From Selenomonas sp. AB3002 (GTDB taxonomy: Bacteria > Bacillota > Negativicutes > Selenomonadales > Selenomonadaceae), in contig NZ_JNIO01000008.1 in assembly GCF_000702545.1 (NCBI RefSeq), forward strand, positions 1,426,001 through 1,490,000: a stretch of DNA of 64,000 bases, given 5' to 3'. The notes beneath the pieces are model-generated. The model did not search any database and was not told where the DNA came from. It saw only the letters and a program-made list of their open reading frames with translations. A program made the translations under genes and the position numbers. Shown in pieces: positions 23,106-32,980 of the stretch (position 1 is the stretch's first letter; every line of letters begins with the position of its first letter).

Positions 23106-25583
23106 TCAACCCTTTACGACAATGTTCACCAGCTTCTTAGGTACGCAGATAACCTTCACGATGGTCTTGCCCTCAGTGAGCTCCTTGGCACGGGGCAGTT
23201 CCATGGCCACCTTCTCCATCTCGGCGCGGTCAATGCCGGCGGGAATCATGACTTTGTCGCGGACCTTGCCGTTGATCTGGAGCACGATTTCCACCTCGTC
23301 CTGCACCAGGGCTCTCTCCTCATAGGAGGGCCACTTCTGGGCATGAACGGAGCCTTCGCCACCAAGATTGTGCCAGAGCTCCTCGGTGATATGGGGTGCA
23401 AAGGGTGCCAGCATGCGCACTAAGGCGCTGGCCAGTTCCTTCACAAGACCGGCATTGACATCCTTTCCATCGAAAGCATAGAAGGCATTCACCAGCTCCA
23501 TGATGGAAGAAATGGCGGTGTTGAACATGAAGCGGTCACGCACATCCTCGGTGACCTTCTTGATGGTGGTGTGGAGAATGCGGCGCAGCTCCTTTTCTTC
23601 CTTGGTGAGGGAAGCGGCATCATATCCCTCGGCAGCGCCCTTGATAGTCTCCTCGAAATGGGAGAGGATGCGCCACACGCGGGCCAGGAAGCGGAAGGAA
23701 CCCTCCACGCCCTGGTCGCTCCACTCAAGGTCGCGGTCTACGGGAGCTGCGAAGAGGATAAAGAGGCGGGCCGTGTCAGCGCCATACTTCTCAATGATTT
23801 CCTCCGGGGAAACCACATTGCCCTTGGACTTGCTCATCTTGGAGCCGTCCTTGATGACCATGCCCTGGGTCAGCAGGTTGTTGAAGGGCTCGTCAAAGTC
23901 CACCAGCCCTGCATCGTGGAGGACCTTGGTGAAGAAGCGGGAATAGAGCAGATGCAGGATAGCATGCTCAATGCCGCCGATATACTGGTCAACAGGTGCC
24001 CAGTAGTTCACCTTGTCCTTGGCAAAGGGTGCCTTGTCATTGTGGGGGTCCGTATAGCGCAGGAAGTACCAGGAAGAGCAGATGAAGGTGTCCATGGTAT
24101 CCGTCTCGCGCTTGGCATCAGCGCCGCACTTGGGGCACTTGCAGTTCACGAACTCTTCGCACTGGGCCAGAGGAGAAACAGCGCCCTGCTCGAAGGAGAC
24201 ATTCTCTGGCAGCTTCACCGGCAGGTCTTCCTCCGGCACCAGCACCTCGCCGCAGTGAGGGCAGTGGATGACAGGGATGGGAGCGCCCCAATAGCGCTGG
24301 CGGGAAATCAGCCAGTCACGCAGGCGGTAGTTCACCTTGCGCTTGCCGAACCCCTCTTTCTCTGCCTTGTCCATGATGGCACTCATGGCAGCGTGCATTT
24401 CCATGCCGTCAAACTCGCCGGAGTTCACCAGCTCGCCGTTCTTCTCGTCGTAAGCATGGTCCATCTCCTCCAGTTTCAGGGTCACACCCTTGGGCTGGCA
24501 GGTGATGATGATGGGCAGGTCGTACTTCTTGGCAAACATCCAGTCGCGCTGGTCACCTGCAGGCACGCCCATGACGGCGCCGGTGCCGTAGTCAGCCAGC
24601 ACATAGTTGGTGACCCAGAGCTCCACCTTGTTGCCGTTGAAGGGGTTCACTGCATAGACGCCGGTGAAGACGCCTTCCTTCTCGGACTCGCTGGAAGTGC
24701 GCTCCAGCTCGGACTGGTTGCGGGCCTTCTCGCAGAAAGCCTTGATTTCCTCAGCCTTGGGGTTGTCCTTGAGGATTTTCTCGATAATGGGATGCTCCGC
24801 AGCCAGAGCCACGAAGGTGATGCCGTAGGCCGTATCGGGACGGGTAGTGTAGACGGACAGCTTCTCATTCAGCTGGGGCACATCAATATCGAACTCCAGA
24901 CCCTCGCTGCGGCCAATCCAGTTGTTCTGCATGGTCTTGACCCGCTCCGGCCAGCCGGGCAGCTTGTCCAGGTCCTTCAGCAGCCTGTCAGCATAGTCCG
25001 TAATCTTCAGGAACCACTGGGACAGGTCTTTCTTATGCACCTCGTTGTCACAGCGCCAGCACTTGCCGTCAATGACCTGCTCATTGGCCAGCACCGTGCC
25101 GCAGGTGTCGCACCAGTTGACGGAAGCCTCTTTCTTGTAAGCCAGTCCCCGCTTGTAAAGGAGTTCAAAGAACCACTGGGTCCACTTGTAGTAATCCGGG
25201 CTGCAGGTGATGGCCTTGCGGTCCCAGTCGTAGGACAGGCCCATTTCCTTCTGCTGGCGGATCATGTTGTCGATATTGCTGTAAGTCCAATCCCCTGGCC
25301 TTACACCGTGCTTGATAGCCGCATTCTCTGCGGGCATGCCGAAGGAGTCAAAGCCCATGGGATGGAGCACATTGAAGCCCTCCATGGTCTTGTAGCGGGC
25401 CATGACATCACCGATGGAATAGTTGCGCACGTGCCCCATGTGCAGATTACCGGAAGGATAGGGGAACATCTCCAGGGCGTAGTATTTGGGACGCTCTGCA
25501 TCCATCTCCGTCTTGTAGGCCTGCTCCTCTTCCCACTTCTTCTGCCACTTTTTCTCAATCTCCGAGGGTGAATATTTCTCCAA
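23106..25583 (-). CDS. leuS: Leucyl-tRNA synthetase
   Basis: An 825-residue class I synthetase, normal length for bacterial LeuRS. The HIGH-type motif is [11 protein letters not shown], the KMSKS motif is [18 protein letters not shown]. The editing domain carries [20 protein letters not shown], and [11 protein letters not shown] belongs to a zinc site. Start TTG 25583 is preferred: GGAGGAG lies seven bases upstream and [13 protein letters not shown] matches the family start. Charges tRNA-Leu. No T-box motif was found in the leader. Confidence 0.95.
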   Translation of the reverse strand: MEKYSPSEIEKKWQKKWEEEQAYKTEMDAERPKYYALEMFPYPSGNLHMGHVRNYSIGDVMARYKTMEGFNVLHPMGFDSFGMPAENAAIKHGVRPGDWTYSNIDNMIRQQKEMGLSYDWDRKAITCSPDYYKWTQWFFELLYKRGLAYKKEASVNWCDTCGTVLANEQVIDGKCWRCDNEVHKKDLSQWFLKITDYADRLLKDLDKLPGWPERVKTMQNNWIGRSEGLEFDIDVPQLNEKLSVYTTRPDTAYGITFVALAAEHPIIEKILKDNPKAEEIKAFCEKARNQSELERTSSESEKEGVFTGVYAVNPFNGNKVELWVTNYVLADYGTGAVMGVPAGDQRDWMFAKKYDLPIIITCQPKGVTLKLEEMDHAYDEKNGELVNSGEFDGMEMHAAMSAIMDKAEKEGFGKRKVNYRLRDWLISRQRYWGAPIPVIHCPHCGEVLVPEEDLPVKLPENVSFEQGAVSPLAQCEEFVNCKCPKCGADAKRETDTMDTFICSSWYFLRYTDPHNDKAPFAKDKVNYWAPVDQYIGGIEHAILHLLYSRFFTKVLHDAGLVDFDEPFNNLLTQGMVIKDGSKMSKSKGNVVSPEEIIEKYGADTARLFILFAAPVDRDLEWSDQGVEGSFRFLARVWRILSHFEETIKGAAEGYDAASLTKEEKELRRILHTTIKKVTEDVRDRFMFNTAISSIMELVNAFYAFDGKDVNAGLVKELASALVRMLAPFAPHITEELWHNLGGEGSVHAQKWPSYEERALVQDEVEIVLQINGKVRDKVMIPAGIDRAEMEKVAMELPRAKELTEGKTIVKVICVPKKLVNIVVKG

Positions 25584-25665
25584 TGCAATCTCCTCCAACA
25601 TACACGACACCCCCACAGCACAAGCAGCGGGGATGATTGAAATTTGCAGTTTACAGCTGACAATA

Positions 25666-25695
25666 ATTATAGAACACTATCGGCCATAGCGTCAA
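25666..25695 (-). promoter_or_regulatory. Promoter of leuS
   Basis: TTGACG (25695-25690) and TATAAT (25671-25666) with an 18-base spacer, about 83 bases before the leuS start. Confidence 0.65.
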
Positions 25696-25739
25696 CCATC
25701 AACTAAGCCTGTCCACGGCGCAAAAACAACTGTCAGAAG

Positions 25740-26657
25740 TCACAATTTTTCTTCCAGACAGCGCTGTTCGTGCCACTTCTTCAAGGCCTCCTCGTAGCTC
25801 TCGCACTCCAAAGTGAAGCCCTTGCCGGACACCTCAGAGGTGTTGGACACGATCATGAAAGCCTCGCTGTCATAGTGGTCCACAATGGTCTTCACCCGGC
25901 TCACCTGGGTGAGGCGCACCACCACGAAGAGGATTTCCTTCTGCTCCCGGGCAAAGCCTCCCTTGCCCTCGATGATGGTGACACCCCTGTGGACATTGGC
26001 CAGGATGTCATTGCAGATTTCCTGAGCCCGGGGAGAAACAATCATGATGCTCTTCTCCCGGTTCAAGCCTGCCGCCACCCGGTTGGTGAGCTCCGCCGTC
26101 ACATAGATGGACACCAAAGTGTAGAGGGCTTCCTCCAGGCTGAAGATGAAGGAGGACCCCAGCACGATGACGAAGTTCAGCACGAATATCACCGTGCCCA
26201 CGTCAATGGACCAGAACTTCTTCACCACAGCCCCCACCACATCCAGGCCGCCGGTATTGGCGTTGGAGCGGAAAATCAGGCCGAAGCCAATGCCCGCCAG
26301 CACGCCGCCGAAGATGGCGTTCAGCATGGTGTCCCCGGTGATATGCACCGCAGACTGCAGAAAGGCCGTGGCATCCCAGATCACCGACAGAAGCACCGTG
26401 CCCAGAATGGTGTCCACGGCATAGAGCCTGCCAAAGACCCGGTAAGCCAGGTAGATGATAGGCAGGTTGTAGACAATGTTCTGCATACCAACAGGAATAC
26501 CCGTCAGATAGTAAATAATCAGGGCCACACCCGACAGGCCCCCTGTCAGCAGATGGGCCTGTATCAAAAACAGATTGAAGCCCATGCAGACAATGAAGCA
26601 GCCCAGGAAAATCTGGAAATAACGCATGCACTGCTTCTTAACTTCCGCTTTAGCCAT
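25740..26657 (-). CDS. yitT: YitT family membrane protein (DUF161/DUF2179)
   Basis: A 305-residue protein. The N-terminal 190 residues contain about five hydrophobic helices with the repeated family motifs HLLTGGLSGVALIIYYLTG and SNANTGGLDVVGAVVKKF. The C-terminal cytoplasmic DUF2179 domain follows (REKSIMIVSPRAQEICNDIL, HRGVTIIEGKGGF). The function of the family is not firmly established. The gene starts 44 bases after NIF3 and could share its transcript. Confidence 0.87.
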   Translation of the reverse strand: MAKAEVKKQCMRYFQIFLGCFIVCMGFNLFLIQAHLLTGGLSGVALIIYYLTGIPVGMQNIVYNLPIIYLAYRVFGRLYAVDTILGTVLLSVIWDATAFLQSAVHITGDTMLNAIFGGVLAGIGFGLIFRSNANTGGLDVVGAVVKKFWSIDVGTVIFVLNFVIVLGSSFIFSLEEALYTLVSIYVTAELTNRVAAGLNREKSIMIVSPRAQEICNDILANVHRGVTIIEGKGGFAREQKEILFVVVRLTQVSRVKTIVDHYDSEAFMIVSNTSEVSGKGFTLECESYEEALKKWHEQRCLEEKL

Positions 26658-26701
26658 AAATCTCTTTCACTCTTTCTTGCGGCTTCCTTGCCTGATAAAA
26701 C

Positions 26702-27514
26702 TTAAATTACAGCAAACACATCACGGGAAAGGGTATCAGTCACCACTTCAACCTCTCCCTTAAGCCCGGAGAGTTCTTCCCTCAGCCGCTCCGCCAATAC
26801 TGCCGCCACGGGAAACTCCGTGCCGAAGTGGCCGCCGTCTATGACATGGATGCCCATTTCCACTGCCTGCTGGGCTTCATGATACTTCACATCGCCGGTG
26901 ACATAAGCATCCGCCCCCAGGAAGGAAGCTTTGGCAATAAACTCAGCACCAGCCCCGCTGCAAAGGGCCACCTTCTTGACCGCCTTGTCCCCTGCCCTGA
27001 CCAGCCGCACATACTCCACAGGCAGGTTTTCCTTCACCTGACGGGCAAAATCTTCTATCGCAATGGACTCAGGCAGATAGCCAATGCGTCCCAGGGTAGG
27101 CTCTGCCCCTTCCTCGGCCTTGGCGGCAAAGGGCTGGATATCCGTAAGGCCAATGGCCTTTGCCAACACATCGTTCACGCCGCCCTCGGCAGTATCGAGA
27201 TTGGTATGGGCAGCAGCCACGGCAATGCCATGCACCATCAGCTTCTGCAGTCTTGCACCTAAGGGCAGGTCCGTGCGCAGCTTCTTGATGCCCTTGAAAA
27301 TCATAGGGTGGTGGGCCACTATCATATCTGCCCCCAAAGAGGCAGCCTCAGCCACTACCTCATCGGTCACATCCAGGCAGGTGAGAATCTTATGCACTTC
27401 CTGCGCGGGACTGCCCAACAACAGACCTGGATTATCCCATTCTTCTGCCAGCCTCTTGGGTGCAATGCGCTCCAAGGCTTCCATGACCTGCTGGCACTTC
27501 ACAGCTTTGCTCAC
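26702..27514 (-). CDS. NIF3/YbgI family metal-binding protein
   Basis: A 270-residue protein with the NIF3-family histidines in DMIVAHHPMIFKGIKKLR and VAAAHTNLDTAEGGVND near the N terminus and VIDGGHFGTEFPVAAVLAERL near the C terminus. These bind a dinuclear metal site. The exact reaction is uncertain; databases often label it GTP cyclohydrolase 1 type 2 homologue. GTG 27514 overlaps the TGA of trmK (GTGA), with GGGAGG upstream. The trmK-NIF3 pair next to rpoD is common in Firmicutes. Confidence 0.92.
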   Translation of the reverse strand: MSKAVKCQQVMEALERIAPKRLAEEWDNPGLLLGSPAQEVHKILTCLDVTDEVVAEAASLGADMIVAHHPMIFKGIKKLRTDLPLGARLQKLMVHGIAVAAAHTNLDTAEGGVNDVLAKAIGLTDIQPFAAKAEEGAEPTLGRIGYLPESIAIEDFARQVKENLPVEYVRLVRAGDKAVKKVALCSGAGAEFIAKASFLGADAYVTGDVKYHEAQQAVEMGIHVIDGGHFGTEFPVAAVLAERLREELSGLKGEVEVVTDTLSRDVFAVI

Positions 27515-28197
27515 CAGTAAAGCCTCCCTTCAAGCTCCTTGATAAGTTCCAATACCTTGACATACTTCTTGGTCTTCTGGGCCCGGGGACTTTTCTCCAT
27601 GCCCGAAGCCACCCGCTTCTGCTGGAACAGCAGCTGCTCGATATGGTGACGCAGGAGGGGCGGCTTCTTTTCCCAAAGCTTAGGGCCTATCAAAAGCTCC
27701 ACAGGGGCTGGATAGCGCTTCCTGCCCTGCTCTGCCTTGATGATCTCGTAAATGCGCCCGTCATCCACGGCCAGGGCCTCATCCACGATATGCCAGCCGT
27801 TGCGGTAAAGCCAGCGGCGCAATTCCTCCGCCCCGTTCATAGGCTGCAGGATGAGATACTTCAACCCCTCAACCACTTCTGGCCTCACTGCCAGTATCTC
27901 CGTCATGAGGACGCCCCCCATGCCTGCCAGGCACACGGTGTCCACTTCTCCGGGCTTCAAGACCTGCACGCCGTCCCCCAGCCGCAGGGTTATCTTCTCT
28001 GTCAGCCCCTCCATCTTCAGGCTCCTGCCCGCTGCCTCCAGGGGACCTGAGTTCTTGTCACTGGCAATGACGAAATCCGCCTTGCCGGACTTTATAAGCT
28101 CTATAGCCAGATAACCGTGGTCCGTACCCACATCAGCCACCCGGCTCCCCGGCTCCACAAAATCCGCCAGGGCCTGCAATCTATCATCCAATCCCAT
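27511..28197 (-). CDS. trmK: tRNA (adenine-22-N1)-methyltransferase
   Basis: A 228-residue SAM-dependent methyltransferase of the TrmK family. RVADVGTDHGYLAIEL is the SAM-binding motif I, VIASDKNSGPLEAA motif II, and VCLAGMGGVLMTEIL the GMGG motif typical of TrmK. It methylates A22 of some tRNAs in the cytoplasm. ATG 28197 is chosen because GGAGG lies seven bases upstream and the family start fits; the longer frame to 28254 has no support. Coupled to the NIF3 gene. Confidence 0.92.
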   Translation of the reverse strand: MGLDDRLQALADFVEPGSRVADVGTDHGYLAIELIKSGKADFVIASDKNSGPLEAAGRSLKMEGLTEKITLRLGDGVQVLKPGEVDTVCLAGMGGVLMTEILAVRPEVVEGLKYLILQPMNGAEELRRWLYRNGWHIVDEALAVDDGRIYEIIKAEQGRKRYPAPVELLIGPKLWEKKPPLLRHHIEQLLFQQKRVASGMEKSPRAQKTKKYVKVLELIKELEGRLYW

Positions 28198-28272
28198 GAG
28201 GATACCTCCTCCGCAAATACAAGAAAAAGAAAAAGGGCGCAACGCCTCCGTCACACCCTTGTGTATTCATAA

Positions 28273-28348
28273 TGGCTCCTCGAGCAGGATTCGAACCTGC
28301 GACAGCCTGATTAACAGTCAGGTGCTCTACCGGCTGAGCTATCGAGGA
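28273..28348 (-). tRNA. tRNA-Asn (GTT)
   Basis: A 76-nt cloverleaf with encoded CCA. Acceptor stem TCCTCGA/TCGAGGA, D-loop AGCTCAGCCGGTAGAGCA, anticodon loop CTGTTAATC with GTT, T-loop GTTCGAATC. A TATAAT-type promoter with a palindromic -35 region begins 20 bases upstream. Confidence 0.97.
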
Positions 28349-28367
28349 ATAAAAACCAACGTAGACA

Positions 28368-28407
28368 ATTATAACGCATTGTTCAAATTTTGTCGATAGA
28401 CAAAATT
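28368..28407 (-). promoter_or_regulatory. Palindromic promoter (copy D) of tRNA-Asn
   Basis: TATAAT at 28373-28368 on the minus strand. Thirteen bases upstream of it ends the palindrome AATTTTGTC-n4-GACAAAATT (28386-28407). TCGACA with an 18-base spacer can serve as -35. The inner C-G pairs of the sister copies are replaced here by T-A pairs on both arms. A downstream block CGTTTCGACGAGGC is shared with copy B. Confidence 0.7.
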
Positions 28408-28549
28408 CACCAATTTACGTTTCGACGAGGCCACCGCTCAGTACAAGTCAAGCATAAGTTGTTTGCGTTGCCACGTTAATATATTTTCATAACCTGCAAA
28501 ACGAGTCATAGGCACCTCGACCAATACTGTCAAGATGCCTATAGAAAGT

Positions 28550-29665
28550 TTAGTCTAAGAAATCCTTCAGCTTGCGGCTGCGGCTGGGATGCCTGAGCTT
28601 CCTCAGGGCCTTGGCCTCAATCTGGCGGATGCGCTCGCGGGTGACCCCGAAGCTCTGACCCACTTCCTCAAGGGTACGGGCCCTGCCGTCATCAAGACCG
28701 AAGCGCAGGCGCAATACCTTTTCCTCACGGGGAGTAAGGGTTTCAAGCACCTCTTCCAGCTGCTCCTTCAGCAGCATGAAGGAAGCTGCATCGGCGGGAG
28801 CAGGCGCATCCTGATCCTCGATGAAGTCTCCCAGATGGGAGTCCTCCTCCTCGCCGATAGGAGTTTCCAAAGAAACAGGCTCCTGGGCAATCTTCATGAT
28901 TTCCCGGACGCGCTCCACGTTGATGTCCATTTCCTTGGCAATTTCCTCTGGCTGCGGCTCGCGGCCTAGCTGCTGCAGGAGCTGGCGGGACACGCGGATG
29001 AGCTTGTTGATGGTCTCCACCATGTGCACGGGAATACGGATGGTGCGGGCCTGGTCTGCAATGGCGCGGGTAATGGCCTGACGAATCCACCAGGTAGCAT
29101 AGGTACTGAACTTATACCCCTTGTTGTAGTCAAACTTCTCCACAGCCTTGATAAGGCCCAGGTTGCCCTCCTGAATGAGGTCCAGGAACAGCATGCCGCG
29201 GCCCACATAGCGCTTGGCTATGCTGACCACCAGGCGCAGGTTGGCCTCTGCCAGACGCTTCTGAGCCTCTTCGTCGCCCTCTTCCATGCGCTTGGCCAGA
29301 GCCACTTCTTCCTCGGCCGTGAGCAGGGGCACGCGACCGATTTCCTTCAGGTACATGCGCACAGGGTCATCAATGCTGATGCCCTCAGGAACAGAGAGGT
29401 CAATCTCTACCTCTTCCTCATCTATGGGCTCCTCTTCCTGATTGTCGGAGCCGGAATCATCTACGATCTCAATGCCCTTCTTGCTGAAGGTATCATACAT
29501 ATCATCAATTTCGTCAGGAGAAAGATCCTGTGTCTGCAGGGCTTCCACCAGTTCCCCATAAGTGAGGGTCCCGCCATTACTCTTGCCTTTAGAGAGCAGA
29601 TTGGCGATGATTTCGGAGCTGCGGTTCTTGCCCATAGCCGCAGCGGCACTGCGTACATCAGCCAT
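28550..29665 (-). CDS. rpoD: RNA polymerase primary sigma factor
   Basis: A 371-residue sigma-70 (RpoD/SigA), a typical Firmicutes size. Region 1.1 lies at the N terminus ([23 protein letters not shown]) followed by an acidic linker. Region 1.2-2 holds [37 protein letters not shown] and [13 protein letters not shown]. Region 4 holds [20 protein letters not shown]. Start 29665 follows AGGAGGGAG. It lies 47 bases after dnaG in the classic dnaG-rpoD arrangement. Confidence 0.97.
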   Translation of the reverse strand: MADVRSAAAAMGKNRSSEIIANLLSKGKSNGGTLTYGELVEALQTQDLSPDEIDDMYDTFSKKGIEIVDDSGSDNQEEEPIDEEEVEIDLSVPEGISIDDPVRMYLKEIGRVPLLTAEEEVALAKRMEEGDEEAQKRLAEANLRLVVSIAKRYVGRGMLFLDLIQEGNLGLIKAVEKFDYNKGYKFSTYATWWIRQAITRAIADQARTIRIPVHMVETINKLIRVSRQLLQQLGREPQPEEIAKEMDINVERVREIMKIAQEPVSLETPIGEEEDSHLGDFIEDQDAPAPADAASFMLLKEQLEEVLETLTPREEKVLRLRFGLDDGRARTLEEVGQSFGVTRERIRQIEAKALRKLRHPSRSRKLKDFLD

Positions 29666-29712
29666 TGAGCTCCCTCCTTTCCTGACCAGCAAATTCCATC
29701 ATAAAATACAAT

Positions 29713-31503
29713 TCACATACCATCCATTTCATCTTTGATTCTCTTAACCTCATTCAGTTCCTCAAGATATGTCATGTCCCCGGCCTGCATCTTTGCCTCG
29801 GCTTTCTCCGTATGGGCCAGGTACCGGGATTCAAGATAGGCTTTTCTCAGACTCCGCAGGGAATCCGTATAGGCCTCGGCCTCCTCCCGTCCCCCAAGGT
29901 CTTCCACCAGGGCGCGGGAGAGTTCTGCTGCCGCCTCCTCTGACAGGCGACCCTGCAGGGAAGCATCCTCAGGACGCTCTCCACTAGTGGCACAGTCCTG
30001 CAGGAAGGACAGCACTTCGCGCTGCACAGGGTCTGCTATGCCCTCCAGGGGCACCACCGTCAGGGTGTGGAGAATTATCCCCGGGTCCTGCCAGGCCGAC
30101 CTGATGACCAGCCTGCCTGCCCTCTTGGCAGCGGTGTCCTTTTCCCGGACAGCCTGCCTGATGGGAGCCCGTTCCGGCTCCACCATCTCCACCGGAGCTT
30201 TCCTGTAGCGGCGCAGCTCCTCCAGCACCAGCCCTTCGTCTATCATGAGAGTCTGGGCCAGCTTCTTGACGTACTCCCCCAACAGGGCCTGGCTGACGCC
30301 TGTCAGCACAGGCATGATTTCCTGCAGAGCCCTGCCCTTGCCCTCCAGCGTGTCGTAGGGCACATGGGAGAGCACGTAGGAAATGCGGTAGTCCACCAAG
30401 GGCTTGGCCTCTTTCACCAGGGCGCGGAAAGCCTCAGCCCCGTGCTTCCTAATAAACTCATCGGGGTCCTTGCCATCCGGCACGGTGATGACTTTCACCA
30501 CCGCCCCCGTGTCCCTGGCTGCTATGGAAAGAGCCCGTATGGTAGCCTGCTGTCCCGCTTCATCGCTATCGTAGCAGAAATAAATTTCCTTCGCATAGCG
30601 CATGAGCTTTTTGGCATGGTCCACCGTAAAAGCAGTGCCCAGGGAGGCCACCACGTTCTCCACTCCGGCTCCAAAGACGGAAATGGCATCCATATAGCCT
30701 TCCACGACTATGGCATACCCTGCCTCCTTGATAGCCCTGTGTGAACGGTTGAGACCAAAGAGCAGCTTTCTCTTGTTGAAGAGCACCGTCTCCTGGGTAT
30801 TGAGGTATTTGGGCTGGCTGTCGTCCAGCACACGGCCGCCGAAACCAACCACCCGCCCCCGCTCATCGGCAATGGGGATAATGACCCGGCCCCGGAAGCG
30901 GTCGTAGACGCCTCCGCCCCCCCTCTGGCTTTCGGACACAAGTCCTGCCTTGAGGAGCAGCTCCGGTTTTACCCCCCGCTTCATGAAAGCGGAGGAAAGC
31001 TTGTCCCAGGAATCCGGGGCAAAGCCCAGGGAAAACTCCTCTATCACCGTCTCACTTATGCCGCGGCCCGCAAAATAAGCCAGCCCCGGCCTGCCATAAC
31101 CGGTCTTGGTGAGACAGTTGTGGAAGAAATCCCGGGCCATCTCATTGACTTTCCGAAGGGCATTTAGCTCCCTTTCCCTGGCCTCCTCAGCGGGAGTCCT
31201 GGGCCGCTCCGGCATGGGGATATTCAGCTTTTCTGCCTGAAGCTTGATAGCCTCGAAATATGTGACGTTCTCAATCAAGGATATGAACTTGAAAACATTG
31301 CCACCTGCATGACAGCCAAAGCAATAGAAGAATCCCTTGTCCGGCACCACGGAAAAGGAGGGGGTCTTCTCATGGTGGAAGGGGCAGCAGCCCCAGTAGC
31401 GTCCGCCCTTGCGCTTCAAGGGCACATAGCTCTGTACCACCTGCAGGATGTCCGAACGGGAACGCACCTGCTCCACGAATTCGTCCAGCCTGCCGTCACC
31501 CAC
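29713..31503 (-). CDS. dnaG: DNA primase
   Basis: A primase of about 596 residues that makes RNA primers at the replication fork. The N-terminal zinc-binding domain has CCPFHHEKTPSF and FYCFGCHAGGNVF. The catalytic TOPRIM domain has VVEGYMDAISVF and the acidic CYDSDEAGQQA. The C-terminal part would bind the helicase. GTG 31503 is chosen for its distance of about ten bases from GGAGGGG; GTG 31509 is an alternative. It is upstream of rpoD in one transcript. Confidence 0.95.
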   Translation of the reverse strand: MGDGRLDEFVEQVRSRSDILQVVQSYVPLKRKGGRYWGCCPFHHEKTPSFSVVPDKGFFYCFGCHAGGNVFKFISLIENVTYFEAIKLQAEKLNIPMPERPRTPAEEARERELNALRKVNEMARDFFHNCLTKTGYGRPGLAYFAGRGISETVIEEFSLGFAPDSWDKLSSAFMKRGVKPELLLKAGLVSESQRGGGGVYDRFRGRVIIPIADERGRVVGFGGRVLDDSQPKYLNTQETVLFNKRKLLFGLNRSHRAIKEAGYAIVVEGYMDAISVFGAGVENVVASLGTAFTVDHAKKLMRYAKEIYFCYDSDEAGQQATIRALSIAARDTGAVVKVITVPDGKDPDEFIRKHGAEAFRALVKEAKPLVDYRISYVLSHVPYDTLEGKGRALQEIMPVLTGVSQALLGEYVKKLAQTLMIDEGLVLEELRRYRKAPVEMVEPERAPIRQAVREKDTAAKRAGRLVIRSAWQDPGIILHTLTVVPLEGIADPVQREVLSFLQDCATSGERPEDASLQGRLSEEAAAELSRALVEDLGGREEAEAYTDSLRSLRKAYLESRYLAHTEKAEAKMQAGDMTYLEELNEVKRIKDEMDGM

Positions 31504-31692
31504 GGACACACACCCCTCCAGCTTTACAACCAAATTCCATCAGTACGACACCTGCTATAAATTCTATACAAAAGAGAATTTTCCTGCCCGTAAAAGTATC
31601 TAAGAGAAATATTTCCCAAATTGTGCAGACCATTCCCTAATTTAACTATATTCACCGCAAAATATAAAAATCCTCTACAGCTCAGCAATTTA

Positions 31693-32688
31693 CTAAACCA
31701 TTTGTTCCGCCGGAGGGACAAAGATGCTCTTGAAGAGCTGCACAGCATAGCTGTCCGTAAGACCGGCCACATAGTCAACCACCGTCTGCTGGCGTCCCCA
31801 GCGGGCTTCCCGCTCGATGAACTCATCAGGCAGCTCGGAGAAATTCTCCATATAATAGCCAAAAAGCTCCTGCAGCACGAACACCGCCTGCTTCCGCTCC
31901 CGGGCCAGCGCCTCAGAATGGTAGATATGCTTGAACATGAAGCGGCGGAACACATCCATTACATGGGCAACTTCCTCAGACTGGGCAATCTCGCCCCTGG
32001 CCAGGGAGGTTTCAATCATATCCGCCACCATGCTGGTTATCATCTGTGAGGTATCTGAGCCAAAATGCGCTGTGACCTCCGAGGGAAGTTCCCCCGGCTT
32101 CAGCAGCCCTGCCCTGATGCTGTCATCATAATCATGGCAGAGGTAGGCAATGCGGTCAGCTGTGCGCACGATCCTGCCCTCATAAGTCCTGGGCAGATTC
32201 GGTCCCGTGTGGTTCAGTATGCCATCCCGGGTTTCGGCAGTGAGATTCAGTCCCCTGCCCCCCCGCTCCAAAAACTCCACCACCCGCAGGCTCTGCTCGT
32301 TGTGGGAGAAATGGCCTATGAGCTTGGCCATGGCCGCCTCTCCCGCATGGCCGAAGGGGGTGTGCCCCACATCATGCCCCAGGGCAATGGCGTCCGTCAG
32401 ATCTTCATTGAGCCGCAGAGCCCGGGCGATAGTGCGGGAAATCTGGGAAACTTCCAGGCTGTGGGTCATGCGGGTGCGGTAATGGTCCCCCGCCACGATA
32501 TAGACCTGGGTTTTCCTCTTCAAGCGCCGGAAAGACTTGGAATGAAGTATCCTGTCCCGGTCCCGCTGGAACTTGGTGCGAAAAGCGCACTCCTCCATGG
32601 GCTCCTTCCTCTCAGCCTCACGGCTCTTGGCTGCCTGAGGAGAAAGGTACTCGTACTCAAACGCCTCAGTCTGCTCGCGAACGTTCAT
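31693..32688 (-). CDS. dgt: dGTP triphosphohydrolase-like HD protein
   Basis: A 331-residue HD-domain phosphohydrolase of the deoxyguanosinetriphosphate triphosphohydrolase-like family. RTRMTHSLEVSQISRTIARAL, ALGHDVGHTPFGHAGE with the HD pair and VRTADRIAYLCHDYDD are the metal-ligand motifs. It degrades dNTPs in the cytoplasm, by family analogy. Start 32688 is chosen for GAGGAGGGA upstream. It precedes dnaG by about 190 bases; a TATAAT lies about 40 bases before its start without a clear -35. Confidence 0.92.
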   Translation of the reverse strand: MNVREQTEAFEYEYLSPQAAKSREAERKEPMEECAFRTKFQRDRDRILHSKSFRRLKRKTQVYIVAGDHYRTRMTHSLEVSQISRTIARALRLNEDLTDAIALGHDVGHTPFGHAGEAAMAKLIGHFSHNEQSLRVVEFLERGGRGLNLTAETRDGILNHTGPNLPRTYEGRIVRTADRIAYLCHDYDDSIRAGLLKPGELPSEVTAHFGSDTSQMITSMVADMIETSLARGEIAQSEEVAHVMDVFRRFMFKHIYHSEALARERKQAVFVLQELFGYYMENFSELPDEFIEREARWGRQQTVVDYVAGLTDSYAVQLFKSIFVPPAEQMV

Positions 32689-32788
32689 TCCTGTCCCTCC
32701 TCTGACAATTTTCTCCAGTAACACTATTATACGTGATTTGTCAAGTCCTTTCCTGCCGGGAAGCAAATAAATTTGGCTGGCAGACGGT

Positions 32789-32817
32789 TTGACAAAGGAG
32801 GGGTAAGATGCTAAGAT
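32789..32817 (+). promoter_or_regulatory. Promoter of tRNA-Leu
   Basis: TTGACA (32789-32794), 17-base spacer, TAAGAT (32812-32817), 31 bases before the tRNA. Confidence 0.75.
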
Positions 32818-32848
32818 ATATCATGTTTTGCTGATATAGCAGACCTAT

Positions 32849-32933
32849 GCGGATGTGGTGGAATTGGCAGACACGCTGGACTTAGGATCCAGTGCCTTTC
32901 GGCGTAAGGGTTCAAGTCCCTTCATCCGCACCA
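32849..32933 (+). tRNA. tRNA-Leu (TAG)
   Basis: An 85-nt class II tRNA with a long variable arm and encoded CCA. Acceptor stem GCGGATG/CATCCGC; anticodon stem CTGGA/TCCAG with loop CTTAGGA, anticodon TAG; T-loop GTTCAAGTC. It is the only plus-strand RNA gene here. Confidence 0.97.
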
Positions 32934-32942
32934 GAGGGAAAC

Positions 32943-32980
32943 AAAAGGCTTCGCAAGCTTGGCTTGCGGAGCCTTTTTTG
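32943..32980. terminator. Bidirectional terminator after tRNA-Leu
   Basis: AAAAGGCTtCGCAAGC pairs with GCTTGCGgAGCCTTTT around TTG, flanked by A and T runs. It serves tRNA-Leu and the convergent lipid-kinase gene. Confidence 0.85.

Noticed and set aside
23571-25571. Long open frame antisense to leuS
   Set aside because: Shadow of the GC-rich leuS codons; no homology, no RBS. The same applies to antisense frames over the flavoprotein, rumA/gph, rfbBC, ilvB and FIST-MCP genes.
25584-25739. T-box riboswitch before leuS
   Set aside because: No AGGGTGGNACCGCG-type sequence on the minus strand; only a plain promoter.
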